Assembly: GCA_964531525.1 (NCBI GenBank)
Contig: CAZHDF010000142.1
Coordinates: 1 to 9,165, forward strand
DNA: 9,165 nt
From: CAYYWV01 sp964531525
GTDB taxonomy: Bacteria > Pseudomonadota > Alphaproteobacteria > JAAXGF01
Reading direction: 5' to 3'
The position numbers and the translations under genes are program-made. Below are positions 1-5,703 of this stretch, in pieces. The stretch's first letter is position 1, and every line of letters starts with the position of its first letter. The notes beneath the pieces are model-generated. The model searched no databases and was not told the origin of the DNA. It saw only the letters and a list, made by a program, of their open reading frames with translations.

Positions 1-15
1 GCCGCCGCGCCAACC

Positions 16-23
16 GAGGAGGT
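16..23 (+). promoter_or_regulatory. Strong Shine-Dalgarno for the PLP enzyme
   Basis: GAGGAGGT lies five bases (counted from the end of AGGAGG) before the ATG at 28. It is the best ribosome binding site in the window and decides the start. Only 15 bases precede it, so no promoter can be judged. Confidence 0.8.
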
Positions 24-27
24 CCCC

Positions 28-1026
28 ATGCTGCTCTCGCGCTTTCCCCGCCGCCGCCTCGCCCATCTGCCGACGCCGCTCGAGCCGATGGAGGCGCTCT
101 CGCGCCACCTCGGGGGCCCGCGCCTTTACGTCAAGCGCGACGACTGCACCGGGCTCGCCACCGGCGGCAACAAGACCCGCAAGCTCGAATTCCTGATGGC
201 CGACGCGCTCGAGAAGGGCGCCGATACGGTCATCACCTGCGGCGGCGCGCAGTCGAACCACGCGCGCCAGACCGCCGCCGCCGCGGCGCGGCTCGGGCTC
301 GCCTGCGCGCTGGTCCATCAGGCGGCGCACCCCTGGGACGGCCCCGACTACGCCGAGACCGGCAACGTGCTTCTCGACCGGCTGCTCGGCGCCGAGCTAC
401 ACGCCGTCCCGACCGAGGCCGACCGCGACGCCGGCATGGCGCGCCTCGCCGACGAACTGCGGGAACGCGGACGGCGGCCCTATATCATCCCGGGCGGCGG
501 GTCGAACGCGCTCGGCGGACTCGGCTACGCGGGCTGCGCGTTCGAGATCACGGCCCAGGCCAACGAGCGCGACCTCAGGATCGACCATATCGTGCTCGCG
601 ACCGGCTCGGGCGGCACCCAGGGCGGGCTGGTCGCCGGGCTCGCCGCGCTCAACAGCCCGATCGCCGCGATCGGCATCGACATCGACGCCGACGCCGACG
701 GCGTCGCCGCCCGGGCGCGCGCGGTCGCCGAGGGCACCGCCGAGCTTCTCGGCGTCCGGGGCGGCGTCGCGCCCGAGGCCGTGACGGTCGTCCCGGGCTA
801 TGCCGGTCCCGCCTACGGCCGGCCGACGCCGGCGATGGTCGAGGCCGTGCGCCTCGCCGCCCGGCACGAGGGCCTGCTGCTCGATCCGGTCTATTCGGGC
901 AAGGCGATGGCCGGGCTGATCGATCTGGTTCGCCGGGGCCGGTTCGGCGCCGACGAGACCGTGGTCTTCCTCCACACCGGCGGCACCCCCGCCCTGTTCG
1001 CCTATCGTTCCGTTTTCGACGACTGA
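28..1026 (+). CDS. PLP-dependent D-cysteine desulfhydrase / L-cysteate sulfo-lyase family protein
   Basis: This 332-residue cytosolic enzyme belongs to the ACC-deaminase / D-cysteine desulfhydrase fold of PLP enzymes, which remove sulfide or sulfite plus ammonia from cysteine-like substrates and leave pyruvate. Visible motifs are the N-terminal RFPRRRLAHLPTPLEPM, KRDD at 36-39, GGNKTRKLEF with the likely Schiff-base lysine K49, QSNHARQT at 75-82, PGGGSN at 155-160, the phosphate-binding GSGGTQGG at 193-200, DPVYSGKA with active-site tyrosine Y289, and HTGGTPALF at 316-324. The length is normal for the family. The ATG at 28 is preceded by a strong GAGGAGGT at 16-23, which fixes the start. The motifs I can recall do not separate D-cysteine desulfhydrase (DcyD) from L-cysteate sulfo-lyase (CuyA). 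No sulfonate transport or sulfite export genes are adjacent, so the substrate stays open and I give no symbol. The family call is secure. Confidence 0.9.
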   Translation: MLLSRFPRRRLAHLPTPLEPMEALSRHLGGPRLYVKRDDCTGLATGGNKTRKLEFLMADALEKGADTVITCGGAQSNHARQTAAAAARLGLACALVHQAAHPWDGPDYAETGNVLLDRLLGAELHAVPTEADRDAGMARLADELRERGRRPYIIPGGGSNALGGLGYAGCAFEITAQANERDLRIDHIVLATGSGGTQGGLVAGLAALNSPIAAIGIDIDADADGVAARARAVAEGTAELLGVRGGVAPEAVTVVPGYAGPAYGRPTPAMVEAVRLAARHEGLLLDPVYSGKAMAGLIDLVRRGRFGADETVVFLHTGGTPALFAYRSVFDD

Positions 1027-1120
1027 TCCGGAAGCGCATTAACGGGATATCGACCCTTCGCGTTTAGGCTTCGTCGGTTCCGGGTGGTTTTACGCCGCCG
1101 CCAACCAGATCGCGAAGCCC

Positions 1121-3160
1121 GTGGCCCAGGTCCAGACCTCCATTTCCGACGCCGCCGCGCCCGCCGAGACGATCGCCGAGGCGCTGCGACTGCACCGCGC
1201 CGGCAAGCTGCGCCAGGCCCATTCGCTCTACTGTCGCGTGCTGTCGGCCCAGCCCAACAACGCCAACGTGTTGTCGCGCATGGGGCTGCTCCTGCATCAG
1301 ACCGGGCAGAACGCGGCGGCGGCCAAGATGCTGCACCGCGCCCTCGCGGCGCGTCCCGACCACGCCGAGACCCTCGCCACCCTGGGCGGCGCGCTGCTGG
1401 CGATGGGCGAGACGGCCTCGGCCGTGTCCCATCTCGAACGCGCGGTCGCGCTCAAGCCGGGCTTCGTCTCGGCCCATAACAGCCTCGGGCGCGCGCTCGC
1501 CGACGCCGGGCGACTGGAGAAGGCGATCGCCGCCTTCAAGCGCGCGATCGTCCTCGAACCCCGTTACGCCGAGGCCCATTACAATCTCGGGCGCGCGTTC
1601 GAGCGCGAGGGTCGCCACGACGACGCGATTCGACGCTATCGCAAGGCGGTCGCGATCGATCCCGGGCTCGGCAAGGCGCGCGACGCGCTGGGCCTCGCGC
1701 TGCGGGCGCATGGCGCGCTCGACGAGGCCGAGGCCGCGTTTCGCCAGGCGATCGAGGACCGGCCCGACTTCTCGGCCGCGCGCATCCATCTCGCCGATCT
1801 CCTGATCGAGAAGGACGCGCTCGACGACGCGGCGGCGGAATACCGCGCGGTCGCGGCCGAGCGCCCCGAGATGGTCGAGGCCCATCACGGCCTCGGCCGG
1901 ATCGCGGCGATCGAGGGCCGGAGCGCCGAGGCCGCCAAGCATTTCGAGAGGGCGATCTCGCTCGCGCCCGAGCGGGTCGAGGCCTATGTCGAGCTCGGCC
2001 GGCTCCAGCGGCTGGACGGGCGCTACGACGACGCCATCGCGCGGCTGCTCGAGGCGGTCGCGCTTGCGCCCGAGATGCCGGGTATTTATGTCGAGCTCGG
2101 CCGGGTTTTGTTCGAGCAGGGCTACGCCGGCCAGGCGATCGAGCAGTACGAGAAGGCACTTTCGCTCGACGGCGGCAACGCCGAGGCGTTCCGCTACCTG
2201 GGCGCGGCGCTGCTCGACCGGGGCCGCTACGACGAGGCCCGGGCCGCCTTTCACAACGTGCTGCGCGCGCGTCACGGCGGTCGCTGGTGGAACGCCGAGC
2301 GGTTTCTCGACGTGGGCCGGCGAGGCGGCGCGCGCATCCGCCCGGTCCGGGTCTCGACCTTCCGCCTGCGCGATAGCATGGATCAGGTCGCCTATCTGGT
2401 GGAGCGCGGGCTGCTCGACCGTTCGTTCGAAGCCATGGTCGAGCGCTACCGCCAGGTGCTCGCCGAGATCGAGCACGCGGTCGGCGACGACGGCCGAGCG
2501 CTGCTGGGACCCGACCAGATCGACCGCATCGGCGGCTTTCTCGGCCGGGTCGTGCGGTTCGCCGATACGCCGCGCATCGACGGCGCGGTGCTCGACGACG
2601 ACGTCGACCTCGCCGCCGCCGAGCGCCACCTGGTCGACGACGGCGCGGTCGCGGCCCGCATCGACCGGCTGCTCTCGCCGGCGGCGTTCGAGGCGCTGCG
2701 TGCCTTCTGCCGCCACACCACCGTCTTCTTCCGCGACGCGGCGCCGGGCATCGTCGGCGCCGACCTCGCCTCGGGGTTCAACTGCGAGCTCGTCTATACG
2801 CTCGCGGGCGAGATCAAGGCGCGATTGCCCCGCCTACTCGGCGAATTCGAACTCGCCGAGGCCCGCGCCTGGCGCCACCGCAACCGACATCCGGGCGGTC
2901 CCGCGCGCCGCGAGCCCGGGGCGATCGCGCTTCTGCTCTGGCTCTCGCCCCGGGCGGCCAACGGCGATCCCGAGGGCGGCGGGCTGATTCTGGACGCCCC
3001 CGAAGGCGAGATCGCGATCCCGCACGGCGAGAACCGCGCCGTCCTGTTCCGGGCCGAAACACCGCACCGCGCCGCCCCCGCGGCCTTCGCCGACGGCTTC
3101 GTCAACCGGCGCACCGAAGTCACCTTCCTGTTCCGCCGCCGCAGCGACGACGCCGGCTAG
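1121..3160 (+). CDS. TPR-repeat protein with C-terminal degenerate 2OG-Fe(II) oxygenase-like domain
   Basis: This 679-residue protein has two parts. Residues about 17-387 form roughly eleven consecutive 34-residue tetratricopeptide repeats (typical unit: AEAHYNLGRAFEREGRHDDA near 150-169), an alpha solenoid for protein binding. After a linker (VSTFRLRDSMDQVAYLVERG, 411-430), residues about 512-674 resemble the double-stranded beta-helix oxygenase domain found on many alphaproteobacterial TPR proteins: LLSPAAFEALRAFC at 517-530, WLSPRAANGDPEGGGL at 607-622, NRAVLFRAETPH at 638-649 and NRRTEVTFLFRRR at 662-674. Where I recall family members having an HxD iron-binding pair, this protein has R596-R597-E598; the distal histidine (H649) and the co-substrate arginine (R663/R664) are kept. 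It may therefore be a pseudo-enzyme. No signal peptide or membrane segment is seen. The GTG at 1121 is the first usable start after the in-frame stop at 1040 and has no clear ribosome binding site; the next in-frame methionine is M54, inside the repeats. The gene seems to stand alone. Partner and substrate are unknown. Confidence 0.85.
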   Translation: MAQVQTSISDAAAPAETIAEALRLHRAGKLRQAHSLYCRVLSAQPNNANVLSRMGLLLHQTGQNAAAAKMLHRALAARPDHAETLATLGGALLAMGETASAVSHLERAVALKPGFVSAHNSLGRALADAGRLEKAIAAFKRAIVLEPRYAEAHYNLGRAFEREGRHDDAIRRYRKAVAIDPGLGKARDALGLALRAHGALDEAEAAFRQAIEDRPDFSAARIHLADLLIEKDALDDAAAEYRAVAAERPEMVEAHHGLGRIAAIEGRSAEAAKHFERAISLAPERVEAYVELGRLQRLDGRYDDAIARLLEAVALAPEMPGIYVELGRVLFEQGYAGQAIEQYEKALSLDGGNAEAFRYLGAALLDRGRYDEARAAFHNVLRARHGGRWWNAERFLDVGRRGGARIRPVRVSTFRLRDSMDQVAYLVERGLLDRSFEAMVERYRQVLAEIEHAVGDDGRALLGPDQIDRIGGFLGRVVRFADTPRIDGAVLDDDVDLAAAERHLVDDGAVAARIDRLLSPAAFEALRAFCRHTTVFFRDAAPGIVGADLASGFNCELVYTLAGEIKARLPRLLGEFELAEARAWRHRNRHPGGPARREPGAIALLLWLSPRAANGDPEGGGLILDAPEGEIAIPHGENRAVLFRAETPHRAAPAAFADGFVNRRTEVTFLFRRRSDDAG

Positions 3161-3191
3161 CGGTTCCCGTCGGTCTCGATCTCCGCATCCG

Positions 3192-3220
3192 TTGACAGGC
3201 CGGGGCCGGCGGTCGATATT
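3192..3220 (+). promoter_or_regulatory. Predicted sigma-70 promoter of argDF
   Basis: A perfect -35 TTGACA (3192-3197) is followed, after exactly 17 bases, by GATATT (3215-3220), which matches the -10 consensus at four of six positions. Transcription would start near 3227, leaving a leader of about 45 bases before the argD GTG. The spacer holds the inverted repeat GCCGG-GG-CCGGC (3199-3210), which might be an operator or might only reflect base composition. The position just upstream of argD and after the end of the TPR gene supports a separate arg transcript. Confidence 0.7.
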
Positions 3221-3271
3221 CTGCGCCTTTCCGGACATTTCGTCCGCGTTCGCAGCCCGAGGGAGAGCCCC

Positions 3272-4450
3272 GTGATTTCGCCTGTCCTGCCGACCTATCG
3301 GCGCGCCGATCTCGTTTTCGAGCGGGGCGAGGGCGCCTATCTGTTCACCGACGACGGCGCGCGCTATCTCGACTTCACCGCCGGGATCGGCGTCAATGGG
3401 CTGGGGCACGCGCATCCAGCGCTGGTCGCGGCGCTGGGCGCGCAGGCGGGCAAGCTGTGGCACACCTCCAACCTGTTCCGGATCCCCGACCAGACGCGGC
3501 TCGCCGAGCGGTTGGTGGCCGCGACCTTCGCCGACACCGTGTTCTTCGGCAATTCGGGCGCCGAGGCGGTGGAATGCGGCCTCAAGATGGTGCGCAAGTA
3601 TTTCGCCGCCGCCGGCGAGCCCCGGCGCTACCGGGTGATCGCCTGCGAGAACGGCTTTCACGGACGCACGCTCGCGACCATCGCCGCCGGCGGCCAGGAA
3701 AAGCACCTGGCGGGGTTCGGCCCCCCGGTCGAGGGGTTCGATCACGTGCCGTTCGGCAATCTCAACGCGCTGCGCGCCGCCATCGGTCCCGAAACCGCCG
3801 CGATCCTGGTCGAGCCGATCCAGGGCGAGGGCGGCATCCGCCCGGCGGGGGAGGACTATCTGCGCGGCCTGCGCGCGACCGCCGACGAGTTCGGCCTCCT
3901 GCTCATGTTCGACGAGGTGCAATGCGGCATGGGGCGCACCGGACGGCTGTTCGCCCATGAATGGGCGGGCATCGCCCCCGACGTGATGGCGATCGCCAAG
4001 GCGCTCGGCGGCGGCTTCCCGGTCGGCGCCTGCCTCGCGACCGAGCGGGTCGCCTCGGCCATGGGCGCCGGCAGCCACGGCTCGACCTTCGGCGGCAACC
4101 CGCTCGCCATGGCGGTCGCCAACGCGGTGCTCGACGTGATGCTCGCCGACGGCTTCCTCGACCATGTGGTGCGCATGGGCGCGGCGCTGCGTAAACGGCT
4201 CGAGTCCATCGCCGAAGCCCATCCCGCTGTCGTCGAGGAGATTCGCGGCAAGGGGTTGATGCTGGGCATCAAGCTCAAGACCGACGGCGCGACGATGGTC
4301 GCGCGGCTGCGCGAGGACGGCTTGCTCACCCTCGCGGCGGGCGAGAACGTGATCCGCATTTTACCGCCGCTGATCATCGACGAAAGCCATATCGACGAGG
4401 CCTGCGCGATCATCGCGCGGCGCGTCGCCGAGGCGGAGGCGGAGGCATGA
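3272..4450 (+). CDS. argD: Acetylornithine aminotransferase
   Basis: This is a class-III PLP aminotransferase of arginine synthesis. It converts N-acetylglutamate semialdehyde plus glutamate to N-acetylornithine, and family members often also serve as succinyldiaminopimelate aminotransferase in lysine synthesis. Its 392 residues are the usual length. Seen in sequence: YLDFTAGIGVNGLGHAHP at 32-49, the phosphate-binding NSGAEAVE at 94-101, GFHGRT at 128-133 with aromatic and His residues over the cofactor, VEPIQGEGG at 180-188, FDEVQCGMGRTG at 213-224 with cofactor-binding D214, AIAKALGGGFPVGA at 240-253 with the Schiff-base lysine K243, and GSTFGGNPLA at 270-279. The GTG at 3272 follows GAGGGAGAG at 3259-3267. 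The gene ends in an ATGA overlap with argF, so the two are translationally coupled. The argD-argF pair is common in alphaproteobacteria and favours this identity over other class-III transaminases. Confidence 0.95.
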   Translation: MISPVLPTYRRADLVFERGEGAYLFTDDGARYLDFTAGIGVNGLGHAHPALVAALGAQAGKLWHTSNLFRIPDQTRLAERLVAATFADTVFFGNSGAEAVECGLKMVRKYFAAAGEPRRYRVIACENGFHGRTLATIAAGGQEKHLAGFGPPVEGFDHVPFGNLNALRAAIGPETAAILVEPIQGEGGIRPAGEDYLRGLRATADEFGLLLMFDEVQCGMGRTGRLFAHEWAGIAPDVMAIAKALGGGFPVGACLATERVASAMGAGSHGSTFGGNPLAMAVANAVLDVMLADGFLDHVVRMGAALRKRLESIAEAHPAVVEEIRGKGLMLGIKLKTDGATMVARLREDGLLTLAAGENVIRILPPLIIDESHIDEACAIIARRVAEAEAEA

Positions 4451-4455
4451 GCATG
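4435..4455 (+). promoter_or_regulatory. Tandem Shine-Dalgarno / start-codon pair at argF
   Basis: Two copies of GGAGGC lie back to back at the end of argD (GGAGG at 4435-4439 and 4441-4445). Each sits exactly seven bases before one of two in-frame ATG codons, at 4447 and 4453. Either can start ArgF, giving MSMPRHF or MPRHF. Which one is used cannot be told from sequence. Confidence 0.6.
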
Positions 4456-5364
4456 CCCCGGCATTTCCTCGACCTCGACCTGATCGACGGACCGAGCCTG
4501 CGCGCGATGCTCGATACGGCGGCCGACATCAAGAGCGGCAAGGACCCGGCGGCCGGCGCGCGGCCGCTCGCGGGCAAGGTGCTCGCCATGATCTTCGAGG
4601 CGCCCTCGACGCGCACCCGGGTCTCCTTCGACGTCGGCATGCGCCAGCTCGGCGGCGAGACGATCGTTTTGTCGCCCGCCGACACCCAGCTCGGGCGCGG
4701 TGAATCGATCGCCGATACCGCGCGCGTGCTGTCGCGCTACGTCGACGCGATCATGCTGCGCACCCAGGACCACGCCAAGCTCGCCGAGCTCGCCGCCACC
4801 GCGAGCGTGCCGGTCATCAACGGCCTGACCGATCGCACGCACCCTTGCCAGCTCATGGCCGACGTCATGACCTTCGAGGAGCATCGCGGCCCGATCGCCG
4901 GGCGGACCGTCGCCTGGGTCGGCGACGGCAACAACATGGCGGTTTCCTGGATTCAGGCCTCGGCGCGCTTCGGCTTCGAGCTCAGGCTCGCCTGCCCCGA
5001 TTCGCTGCGCCCGCCCCAGGAGGCGATCGACTGGGCGACCGCCAACGGCGGCAAGGTGGTGGTCGACAGCGACGTCGAGGCGACGGTCTCGGGCGCCGAT
5101 TGCGTGGTCGCCGACACCTGGGTGTCGATGAGCACCGAGCGCGGCGAGATCAACCGCCAGGTGCTCACGCCCTACCAGGTCGACGCCCGGGTGATGGAGA
5201 TGGCGGGCGAGCGCGCGATCTTCATGCACTGCCTGCCCGCCTATCGCGGCAAGGAGGTGACCGCCGAGGTCATCGACGGGCCGCGCTCGGTGGTCTGGGA
5301 CGAGGCCGAGAACCGGCTTCACGCCCAGAAGGGCATCCTGATGTGGTGCCTGGCGGACGCGTAG
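4447..5364 (+). CDS. argF: Ornithine carbamoyltransferase
   Basis: This cytosolic enzyme transfers the carbamoyl group of carbamoyl phosphate to ornithine to make citrulline in arginine synthesis. Its 305 residues are normal for the anabolic enzyme. Diagnostic motifs are all present: STRTR at 54-58 (carbamoyl phosphate site), LGRGES at 82-87, HPCQ at 132-135, the ornithine-binding loop DTWVSM at 223-228, and HCLP at 261-264 with the catalytic cysteine C262. DTWVSM and HCLP separate it from aspartate carbamoyltransferase. The ATG at 4447 overlaps the argD stop; an alternative ATG at 4453 has its own ribosome binding site, so the N terminus may be two residues shorter. It is the last gene of the argDF unit; a long non-coding spacer follows. 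Nothing suggests damage or transfer. Confidence 0.96.
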   Translation: MSMPRHFLDLDLIDGPSLRAMLDTAADIKSGKDPAAGARPLAGKVLAMIFEAPSTRTRVSFDVGMRQLGGETIVLSPADTQLGRGESIADTARVLSRYVDAIMLRTQDHAKLAELAATASVPVINGLTDRTHPCQLMADVMTFEEHRGPIAGRTVAWVGDGNNMAVSWIQASARFGFELRLACPDSLRPPQEAIDWATANGGKVVVDSDVEATVSGADCVVADTWVSMSTERGEINRQVLTPYQVDARVMEMAGERAIFMHCLPAYRGKEVTAEVIDGPRSVVWDEAENRLHAQKGILMWCLADA

Positions 5365-5371
5365 CCACCCG

Positions 5372-5402
5372 CTCCTTCCCCTTCCTCCTCATTCCCCTTC
5401 CC
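5372..5402 (+). terminator. G-free pyrimidine tract, possible Rho-utilisation-like site
   Basis: Starting eight bases after the argF stop, 31 bases hold a single purine (A5391) and no G, in a genome otherwise close to half G or more in local stretches. The tract contains the 10-base direct repeat TTCCCCTTCC at 5376-5385 and 5392-5401. C-rich, G-poor RNA is the known hallmark of Rho loading sites, and the position just after the last arg gene suits one. This is inference; no intrinsic terminator with a T-run is present. Confidence 0.4.
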
Positions 5403-5423
5403 AACGCGGCCGTGCCGCGTTGG
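5401..5423 (+). terminator. Perfect 9-bp hairpin downstream of argF
   Basis: CCAACGCGG (5401-5409) and CCGCGTTGG (5415-5423) form a perfect nine-pair stem with a five-base loop. No T-tract follows, so it is not a classical intrinsic terminator. It could protect the 3' end of the argDF mRNA or help pause polymerase after the pyrimidine tract. Confidence 0.45.
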
Positions 5424-5522
5424 CAAGCGCGACCGCGCGCCCGAGCTTATGCGAGGAAGCCCGCGTGGCGTTTGAACGCCCGACGGGCCAACGGCCCGGC
5501 GGAAACTAAAGACTCACCGCGC
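5424..5522. other. Non-coding spacer with two further small inverted repeats
   Basis: No gene is seen here. GGCGTT-TG-AACGCC (5467-5480) is an inverted repeat of six bases per arm with a two-base centre. CGGGCC-AAC-GGCCCG (5484-5498) is a six-pair stem with a three-base loop. Together with the hairpin at 5401-5423 they separate the arg transcript from the thi promoter. Whether they act in RNA or are protein sites is unknown. Confidence 0.4.
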
Positions 5523-5551
5523 TTGAAAGCGGCGCGCGGCGGGCTTACGCT
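5523..5551 (+). promoter_or_regulatory. Predicted promoter of the thiBPQ operon
   Basis: TTGAAA (5523-5528) and TACGCT (5546-5551) are separated by 17 bases. The -35 element matches consensus at five of six positions and the -10 at three of six. The predicted start near 5558 falls directly before the first riboswitch helix at 5560, which is where a TPP leader transcript would be expected to begin. The weak -10 keeps this tentative. Confidence 0.45.
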
Positions 5552-5559
5552 TGCATCGT

Positions 5560-5655
5560 CTCAACGGGGTGCCTTTTGGCTGAGAGACGCGGCGCGGTCG
5601 CGCCGACGTCAACCCGTCGAACCTGATCCGGATCATACCGGCGGAGGGATTTGAG
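5560..5655 (+). ncRNA. TPP riboswitch aptamer (THI element)
   Basis: This is a thiamine pyrophosphate-sensing leader RNA. P1 is CTCAA (5560-5564) with TTGAG (5651-5655). The conserved GGGGTGCC (5566-5573) and GGCTGAGA (5578-5585) form P2/P3: GCC-TTTT-GGC, with GGGT pairing to ACCC at 5612-5615. An extra stem at 5586-5610 (GACG plus CGGCGC pairing with GCGCCG plus CGTC, one bulged A) occupies the variable position between CTGAGA and ACCC. The pyrophosphate-binding arm is ACCTGATCCGGATCATACCGG (split here as 5621-5631 and 5632-5641), with P5 CCGG (5628-5631) / CCGG (5638-5641) and P4 CCT (5622-5624) / AGG (5645-5647), then GGAGGGA (5643-5649). It lies directly upstream of thiB, which confirms the target. 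Confidence 0.96.
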
Positions 5656-5700
5656 CTCGGCGTCGAACCGCCTCGCCTCCGCCGCCAACGGTTGGAGGAA
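5639..5700 (+). promoter_or_regulatory. Riboswitch expression platform: alternative pairing around the thiB ribosome binding site
   Basis: CGGCGGAGG (5639-5647, in the 3' half of the aptamer) is exactly complementary over nine bases to CCTCCGCCG (5676-5684). The same CCTCC (5676-5680) is also complementary to the thiB Shine-Dalgarno GGAGG (5694-5698). These pairings exclude each other. Folding of the aptamer around TPP would release CCTCC to mask the ribosome binding site; without TPP, CCTCC would be held by the disrupted aptamer. A second small helix, CCAA (5685-5688) with TTGG (5692-5695), also covers half of the site. No T-run is present, so control of translation is more likely than of transcription. 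Confidence 0.65.
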
Positions 5701-5703
5701 GCG

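Noticed and set aside
1064..2716. Long minus-strand open frame of 550 codons opposite the TPR gene
   Set aside because: In very GC-rich DNA the strand opposite a real gene often stays open. The translation is rich in Arg, Gly and Glu in mirror-image repeats of the TPRs and shows no domain.
2870..2960. Possible frameshift explaining the loss of the HxD motif in the oxygenase-like domain
   Set aside because: The flanking motifs are in one frame, and third-position GC bias continues without a break, so substitution is more likely than a reading error.
1986..2987. Second plus-strand frame of 333 codons inside the TPR gene
   Set aside because: It is a Ser/Arg/Ala-rich out-of-frame reading of the repeats and lacks structure.
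2834..4222. Long minus-strand open frame across the TPR gene end and argD
   Set aside because: It spans two unrelated plus-strand genes and their promoter and has no recognisable motif.
3856..5322. Minus-strand open frame across argD and argF
   Set aside because: It is the mirror of two well-identified genes; no family features are visible.
5692..5703. TTG at 5692 as the thiB start
   Set aside because: It overlaps the Shine-Dalgarno GGAGGAA (5694-5700). The GTG at 5704 has correct spacing and begins directly with the positively charged part of the signal peptide.
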